Shown here: piece by piece, positions 57,502 to 64,000 of the stretch
Layout of the letters: the number at the start of each line of letters is the position of its first letter
Numbering within the stretch: position 1 is the stretch's first letter
From: an uncultured Acidobacteriota bacterium
GTDB taxonomy: Bacteria > Acidobacteriota > Terriglobia > Terriglobales > Acidobacteriaceae
Length of the DNA stretch: 64,000 nt
Direction: 5' to 3'
NCBI GenBank assembly: GCA_903851035.1
Contig: CAINND010000089.1
Location: 1 to 64,000 of the forward strand
Position numbers and translations under genes: made by a program
The notes under the pieces: generated by a model
What the model was told of the DNA's origin: nothing
Databases searched by the model: none
The model's input: the letters and a program-made list of their open reading frames with translations, nothing else

Positions 57502-58545
57502 TTACTTGGCGGCTTTATTCAGGCGGTCGCGCAGGGCAAGCCCAATGCCTTCAGCGGGCGGCAGCGGACACAAGATCAGTTCCACTTCAAGCTCATCCAG
57601 CGCGCGCAGTCGGCCATAAAGCTCTCGTGCCAGCGTCTCTGGCTGATGCCAGTCTCCCCAGGGCAGCACGGTCACACGGGCATCCGTGGGAGGCAGTGCC
57701 CACCCGGAGGGCAGCAGCACGCCCACGCGGCGTCCTGTGGCGCGCAAGATGGCTTCGGCAAGCTCGGTCTCGCCACCTACAAGGTGCAGCGGAGCACGCG
57801 GCGCATAATGGCGAATACCCAATCCGGGCGACTCCAGGCTCTCAGGCGGCGCCTCGTCGCGCACCGCACGCTCAGCCACCCGGACTTCACCCAGAAGGAC
57901 GCGCAACTGCTCCGCCGTCACCCCGCCGGGGCGGTAGATGATGGGAGGATGTGTGGTGGGATCGAGTACCGTGGATTCCAGACCCACGGTGCATGGCCCC
58001 GCGTCGAGCACGGCGTCAATGCGGCCATCCAGATCGGCCAGGACGTGCTCGGCTGTGGTGGGACTGGTGTGGCCAAAGCGGTTGGCGCTGGGCGCCGCCA
58101 CGGGCACGCCAGCGGCCAGCAAAAGGGCACGTGCCACGGGATGCGAGGGCACGCGCAGACCGACTTTCTCCCGCCCGGCGGTGCAGATGGCGGGAATGCA
58201 CTCAGCACGGGGCAGAAGCATGGTCAGCGGGCCGGGCCAAAAGGCGGCGGCGAGCTTTTCGGCCTCATCCGGCCACTGGGAGGCCAGTTTGCGGGCTTCG
58301 GCCGCCGAGGGCGCGTGAACGATGACGGGATCCCAGTGCGGGCGCTGCTTGGCATGGAATATCTTCTCCACCGCGGCGGTCGAGAGCGCGTTGGCGCCCA
58401 GGCCGTAGACGGTCTCCGTGGGGAAGGCCACCAGCCCGCCGGCTTGCAATATACGAGCAGCCTCCCGCAGAGCTGGATCCAGTGCCAGCCGGGCCAAGTC
58501 TTCTCCCGCTGATGGCGGGGCCAGGCGCAGCACCAGGGTCTGCAT
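57502..58545 (-). CDS. L-threonylcarbamoyladenylate synthase (Sua5 type)
   Basis: Makes the intermediate for the t6A37 modification of ANN-decoding tRNAs. 347 residues: the YrdC domain (GGLVAFPTETVYGLGANALS, AKQRPHWDPVIVHAP, GLRVPSHPVARALL, PVAAPSANRFGHTSPT) and, after a linker with YRPGGVTAEQLRVLLG and GIRHYAPRAPLHLV, the Sua5 C-terminal domain. It begins six bases after the dcd stop, so it is the second gene of that operon. Confidence 0.94.
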   Translation of the reverse strand: MQTLVLRLAPPSAGEDLARLALDPALREAARILQAGGLVAFPTETVYGLGANALSTAAVEKIFHAKQRPHWDPVIVHAPSAAEARKLASQWPDEAEKLAAAFWPGPLTMLLPRAECIPAICTAGREKVGLRVPSHPVARALLLAAGVPVAAPSANRFGHTSPTTAEHVLADLDGRIDAVLDAGPCTVGLESTVLDPTTHPPIIYRPGGVTAEQLRVLLGEVRVAERAVRDEAPPESLESPGLGIRHYAPRAPLHLVGGETELAEAILRATGRRVGVLLPSGWALPPTDARVTVLPWGDWHQPETLARELYGRLRALDELEVELILCPLPPAEGIGLALRDRLNKAAK

Positions 58546-58551
58546 GGCGGC

Positions 58552-59106
58552 CTAAAGCTTGGGCAGCACGATGCCGCTCTGCTTCTGGTATTTGCCGGCC
58601 TTGTCCTTGTAGCTCACCTCGCAGGGCTCGTCGCCCTGGAAGAAGAGAATCTGGCAGAGACCTTCGTTGGCATAGACCTTGGCGGGCAGCGGCGTGGTGT
58701 TGCTGATTTCGAGGGTGACAAAGCCCTCCCACTCGGGCTCAAAGGGCGTGACGTTGACGATGATGCCGCAGCGCGCGTAGGTGCTTTTGCCGACACAGAT
58801 GGTCAGCACATCGCGCGGAATCTTGAAGTACTCCACCGAGCGCGCCAGGGCAAAGCTGTTGGGCGGCACCATGATGCTGTCTCCGCGGACGCTGACGAAC
58901 GAGCGCTCATCAAAATGCTTAGGGTCCACCACGGCGGAGTTGACGTTGGTGAAGATCTTGAACTCGTCGGCCACGCGCAGGTCGTAGCCATAGCTGGAGA
59001 GCCCATAGCTGATCACGCCCTCGCGTACCTGCTTCTCGCAGAAGGGGTTGATCATGTCGTGCTTTTGCGCCATTTCGCGGATCCAGCGGTCGCTCTTGAT
59101 TGCCAT
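58552..59106 (-). CDS. dcd: dCTP deaminase
   Basis: Converts dCTP to dUTP for thymidylate synthesis. 184 residues from ATG 59106, chosen because the family N-terminus ([20 protein letters not shown]) starts there; the open frame upstream has no similarity. Active-site segments [20 protein letters not shown] and [16 protein letters not shown] are present, with the trimer-forming core [17 protein letters not shown]. It leads the dcd-sua5 operon. Confidence 0.95.
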   Translation of the reverse strand: MAIKSDRWIREMAQKHDMINPFCEKQVREGVISYGLSSYGYDLRVADEFKIFTNVNSAVVDPKHFDERSFVSVRGDSIMVPPNSFALARSVEYFKIPRDVLTICVGKSTYARCGIIVNVTPFEPEWEGFVTLEISNTTPLPAKVYANEGLCQILFFQGDEPCEVSYKDKAGKYQKQSGIVLPKL

Positions 59107-59323
59107 TGCCTCGGTCGTCCTCGGTTGGAGTTTCACGGGCTGGGGGCACCTTCCGCGCCTCCCATTGCGGCCCAAAAGCCGGCTGGAGCTCCGTGTACGG
59201 CCATCTTACCATCCACCCCGGGTGCAGGAAGATGGGAAACTGCGTTGACAAGCCGCCGGGAATTTCCTAGCATCAGTGGGGGTAAGCCCTTGATTTTCAA
59301 TCTGTAGCGCGGGAGCCAATCGC

Positions 59324-59593
59324 TTGATCAAACTCGACATCATCCACGAAGTGGTCAACCGCACGGGCGTCACCAAGACCAAAGCCGAGCGCGCGGTGGA
59401 AACCGTCTTTGAAAGCATGAAGAAGGCCTTGGCCGAAGGCGATCGCATCGAGCTGCGCGGCTTCGGCGTCTTCAACGTCCGCCCGCGCAAAACCGGCATT
59501 GGACGCAATCCCCGCACCGGCGCCGAGGTGAACATTCCCCCGGGCAAGGCCGTGCGCTTCAAGCCCGGCAAGGAACTGCAGTCCATTGATTAG
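59324..59593 (+). CDS. HU/IHF-family DNA-bending protein
   Basis: 89 residues, nucleoid protein. It has the pattern KLDIIHEVVNRTGVTKTKAE, RIELRGFGVFNVRPRKTGIG and RNPRTGAEVNIPPGKAVRFK, the DNA-intercalating arm including the RNPRTG and proline tip (IPPGKA) characteristic of the HU/IHF family. The start codon is TTG at 59324 with GGGAG eight bases upstream; no ATG fits. It acts as a dimer; whether HU- or IHF-like in specificity is open. An M50 protease follows after 40 bases. Confidence 0.93.
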   Translation: MIKLDIIHEVVNRTGVTKTKAERAVETVFESMKKALAEGDRIELRGFGVFNVRPRKTGIGRNPRTGAEVNIPPGKAVRFKPGKELQSID

Positions 59594-59632
59594 CCCGGCG
59601 GCCGCTGTTACCTTGCCCACGGCGGCCCGCTG

Positions 59633-60640
59633 ATGTCCAACCCACTCTTCAACGCCGAGCCGCTGCCCATGCCCACGGAGGCTTCGCAATACGTCCGCCG
59701 GTCGTCGGCCTTATTGCGCCTTGGGCTGCCCGCTCTGCTGCTGCTTTTCACCTGCTTTACCACTCTGCTGGTAGGTGCACGGCTGCAATTTAACTTTGAC
59801 CACAACCTGAAGACCTTTGCCACTGGAACAGAGCTGATCCCGCTCTTTCCGGTGAACTGGCTGTGGCAGGCTCCGCGTCTTTTGAAAGGTGGCCTGCCCT
59901 TCTCGCTGGCTATCATGGGCATCCTGCTGGCTCACGAGATGGGGCACTACCTTTACTGCCGCCATTACGGTGTGCGGGCTACTTTGCCATTCTTCATCCC
60001 CGCACCCACGATGATTGGCACGCTGGGGGCATTCATCCGCATCGGCGGAGCCATTGAGTCGCGTGCGGCGCTATTCGATATTGGCATTGCCGGGCCTATC
60101 GCCGGCTTTGTAGTCGCCCTGCCTACCATGCTGGCCGGGATAGCCCTCTCGCATCCGATTTCAGGCCCCGCGGACCCCGATATTCAGTTTGGCTTTCCCC
60201 TGATCTTTGAGCTAGGTCAGCGATTGCTTCATCCCGGAGCTCCGGCGCTGGCGCATTATGCCCTGCATCCCCTGGCTTTAGCGGCCTGGGCGGGCATGCT
60301 GGCCACAGCGCTGAACCTGCTCCCCGGCGGGCAGCTCGACGGCGGACACATCGTGTTTGCGGCCTCGCCTTCGCTACACAGAATGCTTTCCTGGACGGCC
60401 ATTGCGGGACTGGTGGCGATGGCCTGGTACTGCTGGGCGGGATGGATGATCTGGGCGGTATTCCTGGCCCTGAGCGGCCTGCAACAGCCCGATGTACCCA
60501 TATGGCCCGCGCTGGGCCGTGGACGCCGCTGGATGGCCGTGGTGGCGCTGGCTCTGCTGCTGCTGACCCTGACACCTGCACCGGTGCAGAATTCAACCTT
60601 CCCGCAACTGGCGCACAGCATCAAACATCCCGACGAGTAG
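59633..60640 (+). CDS. M50-family site-2-type membrane metalloprotease
   Basis: 335 residues with six to eight hydrophobic helices. The catalytic helix contains H101-E-M-G-H105 (LLAHEMGHYLYCRHYGV) and the distal third zinc ligand motif is NLLPGGQLDGGHIVF, the LDG pattern of site-2 proteases. A further loop TMIGTLGAFIRIGGAIESR is typical of the subgroup without a PDZ domain. It would cut membrane-embedded regulators, for example anti-sigma factors, but no target is adjacent. Confidence 0.92.
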   Translation: MSNPLFNAEPLPMPTEASQYVRRSSALLRLGLPALLLLFTCFTTLLVGARLQFNFDHNLKTFATGTELIPLFPVNWLWQAPRLLKGGLPFSLAIMGILLAHEMGHYLYCRHYGVRATLPFFIPAPTMIGTLGAFIRIGGAIESRAALFDIGIAGPIAGFVVALPTMLAGIALSHPISGPADPDIQFGFPLIFELGQRLLHPGAPALAHYALHPLALAAWAGMLATALNLLPGGQLDGGHIVFAASPSLHRMLSWTAIAGLVAMAWYCWAGWMIWAVFLALSGLQQPDVPIWPALGRGRRWMAVVALALLLLTLTPAPVQNSTFPQLAHSIKHPDE

Positions 60641-60671
60641 GCGCCACACGCGCCACAATCAGACTTAAAGC

Positions 60672-63215
60672 TTAGGTCAGCGTCATGGCGTCGACGTCCA
60701 CAATCATGTTGCCACGCGGGATCTTCTGTTCAGCGGCGGCCGCGAGCATGGCGCGCAGTAAGAGGTTCAGCCGCTCGCGACCGGCGGCCTTCAGCACAAA
60801 GTGGAAACGGTAGTCGCGCTTGAGGCGGACGACCGGCGCTGGGGCGGGACCCATGACGCGAACACCCTCATGGCGCTCCTGCTCAAACCATTTGCCCAGC
60901 AGCCCGGCATAGCGCAGAGCGTCCGACTCACTCTCACTGCGCACTACTACGTTGGCCAGTGCGTCAAAGGGCGGATAGTGCATCCAGCCGCGGAAGCGCA
61001 GCTCTTTGTCGGCAAAGCCGTGGTAGTCATGATGCGCGGCAAACTGCACGGCGTAGTGATTTGGAAAATGAGTTTGCAGTACGACCTTGCCGGGCAGATT
61101 GCCACGGCCAGCGCGGCCCGCCACCTGGGTCAGCAGTTGGAAGGTGCGTTCGGCGGCTCGGAAGTCCGGCAGGCCGAGCGCGGTATCGGCTCCGACGACG
61201 CCGACCAGCGTGACGCCATGCACGTCGTGTCCCTTGGCAATCATCTGCGTGCCCACAAGAAGATCGAGCTCTCCGGACTGAAAGCGGCAGAGCATCTGCT
61301 CAAAGTCGGCGTGGCCGCGGATGGTGTCACGATCCATGCGTCCGATGCGCGCCTGAGGAAAGGCGGAGTGCAGAATGTCCTCCAGCTTTTCGGCGCCCGT
61401 GCCCAGGAACTGCACGTAATCGCTACCACACTTGGCGCACCGCTTGGGCACCGGTGCCTGGAATCCACAGTAGTGGCAGAGCAGGCAGCGGCGCGCGCGA
61501 TGGTAAGTCATGGCCACGGCACAGTCGCGGCATTGCACGGTGTCTCCGCAGGCGCGGCACATGACCCAGGACGAAAAGCCGCGGCGGTTGAGCAGCAGCA
61601 TGGCCTGCTCGCCGCGGCCCAGTGCTCCGGTAAGTTCCTCGGTCAGGCGGCGGCTGAGCACCGTCTCCTTGCCCGTCTGCGCGAATTCCTCGCGCATGTC
61701 CACCAGTTCAACCTCCGGCAGCGGACGTTCCTGCACGCGGTCGGGCAGCTCGACCAGCGCGTACTTGCCACGCGTGGCGTTGTGATAACTCTCCAGCGAA
61801 GGCGTGGCCGAGCCCATGACAACCGTGGCGCCGAGTGCATGCGCCCGCACCACGGCCACATCGCGCGCGTGGTAGCGCGGCGTTTCCTGCTGCTTGTAGC
61901 TGTGATCGTGTTCCTCGTCCACCAGTATGAGCGCGAGGTCACGGACGGGAGCGAAGATGGCCGAGCGAGTACCGACGGCGATGCGCGCCTCCCCGCTCTG
62001 GATGCGCCGCCACTGCGCGGCACGCTCGGCGTCACTGAGTGAAGAGTGTAGGATGGCCACCTCATCACCGAAGATGCCGTAGAGGTCGGCGGCCACGCCG
62101 GGAGTGAGACCGATCTCCGGCACCAGCAGCAGCGAGCCGCGCCCGGAGGCCAACACCTTCTGCATCGCAGCCAAATACACGGCTGTTTTTCCCGAGCCGG
62201 TGACGCCATGCAGCAGCACGGCCTGGAAGCGCCGCTCCTCGACTGACGACAGTATCTGCTTCAGGGCTTTCTTCTGATCCGGCGTAAAGAGAAAGTCGAG
62301 CGTGGTGCGCGGCTTCATCTGCGGAATGGCCTGCGCCGCCGGTTCCTCGACGATCTCCACCAGTCCATGGCGCACAAGCGTCTGCAAAGAGCTGGGCGAC
62401 GCACCGGCCTCGCGCAGGGACTCAGCGGGTAGACGGCCATCGGCGGCGCGCAGCAGGTCGAGAATCTTCTGCTGACCGGCGTTGAGTTTGGCTGGCTTCC
62501 GTTCGTCAGGATTCGGATCGGCATGCTCAGAGGCTGCCGCGTCATTCCGCAGCAAGGCGTTATCCCGCAACACAACATGGCGCACCATGCGACGGGCATC
62601 GCGCGCGCCGCTGAGGTCCTCGCGGACAATCCACTTCTTCTGCATCAGCGAGCGCAGCAACTCGCGTGTGGCACCCAGCTCACGCAGACGCTCCTCGCGC
62701 ACAAGCTCGCCCTCGCTGAGCGCATCGAGCACGGCGTATTCCGCCATGACGCCGCGCGCCTCGCCGCCCGAGCGCTGGAAGAATCCCGGCGGCGCCGCGT
62801 CGTAAAGAATCTCAGTTCCGAGATCGGTGATGAGATAGCCGAAGGCCTGGCGGAACTCCGCCTGCAACGGCAGCATGGAGCGATAAACCTCGCCGATGGG
62901 CGCCAAGTAGTAGCGTGCAATCCACTGCCCCAGGGCCAGCAGCGGCTCATCCAGGACGGGCACCGCATCCAGCACCTGCAGGATCTTTTTCAGCTTTCGC
63001 GTGGGCGACTCGTTGTGCACGCGCACCACGATGCCACTGAGTTTTTTCTCCGCTCCGGCGCCGAAGGGTACGACGACGCGCCCGCCGACGATGGGCTCAA
63101 GGGCTCCGGCCTCATAGGTGAATAGCTGGTCGAGTGGAACCGGAAGGGCTACGTCGCAGTAGAGCGTCTGCTCCACAGGCAAGAGAGACTCCTGCTGGGT
63201 GCGCTTGGCGGTCAT
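60672..63215 (-). CDS. priA: Primosomal protein N' (replication restart helicase)
   Basis: 847 residues. N-terminal DNA-binding part, then Walker A LLHGVTGSGKTAVYLAAM, Walker B ILVDEEHDHSYKQQ, TRSAIFAPVRDLAL, and the zinc-binding cysteine cluster CRACGDTVQCRDCAV, CLLCHYCG, CAKCG. The C-terminal helicase motifs include VGTQMIAKGHDVHGVTLVGV and QVAGRAGRGNLPGKVVLQT. ATG 63215 overlaps the last base of the stop codon of the uracil-DNA glycosylase (TGATG), so the two are translationally coupled. Confidence 0.97.
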   Translation of the reverse strand: MTAKRTQQESLLPVEQTLYCDVALPVPLDQLFTYEAGALEPIVGGRVVVPFGAGAEKKLSGIVVRVHNESPTRKLKKILQVLDAVPVLDEPLLALGQWIARYYLAPIGEVYRSMLPLQAEFRQAFGYLITDLGTEILYDAAPPGFFQRSGGEARGVMAEYAVLDALSEGELVREERLRELGATRELLRSLMQKKWIVREDLSGARDARRMVRHVVLRDNALLRNDAAASEHADPNPDERKPAKLNAGQQKILDLLRAADGRLPAESLREAGASPSSLQTLVRHGLVEIVEEPAAQAIPQMKPRTTLDFLFTPDQKKALKQILSSVEERRFQAVLLHGVTGSGKTAVYLAAMQKVLASGRGSLLLVPEIGLTPGVAADLYGIFGDEVAILHSSLSDAERAAQWRRIQSGEARIAVGTRSAIFAPVRDLALILVDEEHDHSYKQQETPRYHARDVAVVRAHALGATVVMGSATPSLESYHNATRGKYALVELPDRVQERPLPEVELVDMREEFAQTGKETVLSRRLTEELTGALGRGEQAMLLLNRRGFSSWVMCRACGDTVQCRDCAVAMTYHRARRCLLCHYCGFQAPVPKRCAKCGSDYVQFLGTGAEKLEDILHSAFPQARIGRMDRDTIRGHADFEQMLCRFQSGELDLLVGTQMIAKGHDVHGVTLVGVVGADTALGLPDFRAAERTFQLLTQVAGRAGRGNLPGKVVLQTHFPNHYAVQFAAHHDYHGFADKELRFRGWMHYPPFDALANVVVRSESESDALRYAGLLGKWFEQERHEGVRVMGPAPAPVVRLKRDYRFHFVLKAAGRERLNLLLRAMLAAAAEQKIPRGNMIVDVDAMTLT

Positions 63216-64000
63216 CAGGCCTCGGGCGAGGCGCCGGCGCCGCGCGCGGGCAGCGGCATGCCGAGGTGCTTCATCACCAGTTGGAGGTCGGCCCATGCCT
63301 CTTTCTTCTGCCGCGGATCGCGCAGCAGGTACGCCGGGTGATAGGTGACGACCAGGCTGGTGGTGAACTCGGCATCGCGCTCCGGTGCCGCGTGCGGCAG
63401 CACGGGATGAAACTCGTAAACGCGGCCGCGCAGGTTGGCCATGGAATCCGATGTACCCAGCAGGTACTTGGCGGCCGTGGCGCCCAGCGCTACCACAACC
63501 TGCGGACGCACCACGCTCAACTGGCGCATCAGGAAGCCTCCGCAGGTGTCGCACTCATCGCGTTCCGGCGTGCGGTTTTGCGGCGGACGACACTTGACCA
63601 CATTGGCGATGTACACCTGCTCGCGGCGCAATCCCATGGCGTTGATCATTTTGTTCAGCAGTTGCCCGGCGCGGCCAACAAAGGGCTCGCCCTGCGCGTC
63701 TTCATCCGCGCCCGGACCTTCGCCGACAAACATGATGCGCGCCTGCGGATCTCCGACGCCAAATACGAGGTTGGTGCGCGTTGCGCCAAGGCGGCAACGT
63801 TGACAATCGCCGATATCTTCTCGAATCACCTTGAGCGCGGTAGGCTTATCGGCCAGCACCGCGGCCAGAATGGCGGGATCGGTCGGCGCATCGACAGGCT
63901 CAGTCGGCGCGGCTACAACTTCATTCACCGGCACGGCTAGTTCCTCGCGGGCAATGGCCTGTAGCCAGGCGGCGTCGGCAGGCACATCACGGCGATACAG
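63215..64000 (-). CDS. Uracil-DNA glycosylase, family 4/5 type, 5' end possibly beyond the window
   Basis: At least 262 codons; the frame is open to the window edge (reading [16 protein letters not shown] at its beginning), so the start is not seen and a GTG at 63985 is only a fallback. It has the family 4 active site [52 protein letters not shown] and the H-loop [13 protein letters not shown]. Cysteine pairs CQRCRLG and CDTCGGF should bind the 4Fe-4S cluster. It removes uracil from DNA; the downstream partner is priA. Confidence 0.9.
   Translation of the reverse strand: MYRRDVPADAAWLQAIAREELAVPVNEVVAAPTEPVDAPTDPAILAAVLADKPTALKVIREDIGDCQRCRLGATRTNLVFGVGDPQARIMFVGEGPGADEDAQGEPFVGRAGQLLNKMINAMGLRREQVYIANVVKCRPPQNRTPERDECDTCGGFLMRQLSVVRPQVVVALGATAAKYLLGTSDSMANLRGRVYEFHPVLPHAAPERDAEFTTSLVVTYHPAYLLRDPRQKKEAWADLQLVMKHLGMPLPARGAGASPEA

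Overview
The window is a gene-dense, GC-rich stretch of bacterial chromosome. It most likely comes from an Acidobacteriota (Terriglobia / Acidobacteriaceae-like) genome. That assignment is an inference from gene content: a giant Oar-type TonB-dependent receptor with an N-terminal carboxypeptidase-regulatory-like domain, a secreted GIGTT-type stalk protein, an ECF sigma / zinc anti-sigma / secreted protein cassette, an N-terminally extended Hfq and an APC transporter beside a BadF-type kinase. I see no rRNA, tRNA, CRISPR array, prophage or insertion sequence. The only stretch that stands out as foreign by base composition and gene type is 18.4-20.0 kb, with a weaker AT-richer signal in the SET-domain gene at 11.9-12.9 kb.

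Layout. 0-3.1 kb: hisS (cut by the window edge) and aspS. 3.4-6.9 kb: the TonB-dependent receptor on the minus strand. 7.4-11.3 kb: glycogen phosphorylase, then a phosphofructokinase with the sequence signature of the pyrophosphate-dependent type. 11.5-14.9 kb: a small membrane protein, a MarR regulator translationally coupled to a membrane-anchored SET-domain protein, and divergent larB and ubiX. 15.1-21.8 kb: secreted stalk protein, Nudix hydrolase, O-methyltransferase, AT-rich FunZ-like P-loop ATPase, class III aminotransferase. 21.9-27.3 kb: acidic small protein plus ABC ATPase, cysS, Mpo1-like protein, EamA transporter, a CDP-alcohol phosphatidyltransferase pair, and an isolated small acidic gene with its own strong promoter and terminator. 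27.4-30.0 kb: ECF sigma, anti-sigma and secreted protein. 30.2-36.5 kb: Bax-inhibitor-like protein, MerR operon, thiS, uvrC, rhomboid protease. 36.6-48.6 kb: PBP4-type DacB, sugar kinase, APC permease, glgA, rsmA, MEMO1-like protein, ruvC, M1 peptidase with a membrane protein, mogA. 48.6-64 kb: a 1270-residue GH13-like protein overlapping mogA, rpsU, M61 peptidase, tmk-holB, Hfq-like protein, dcd-sua5, HU, M50 protease, priA and uracil-DNA glycosylase.

How genes fit together. Glycogen turnover is represented by glgP, glgA and the GH13-like protein, scattered rather than in one operon, and the predicted PPi-type PFK would save ATP in the glycolysis fed by glgP. DNA metabolism is spread over uvrC, ruvC, tmk-holB, dcd, HU and a UDG-priA pair whose stop and start codons overlap.

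The most notable non-gene structure is of three kinds. First, at least eight genes lack a Shine-Dalgarno sequence and instead carry a TANNNT hexamer exactly 6-8 nt before the start codon, the layout expected for leaderless mRNAs; larB and ubiX share a mirror-image pair of these. Second, a hairpin repeat occurs twice with arms that differ in sequence but stay complementary. Third, several perfect palindromes sit at operator-like positions (upstream of marR and merR, before the small membrane protein, and in the receptor/glgP intergenic region).
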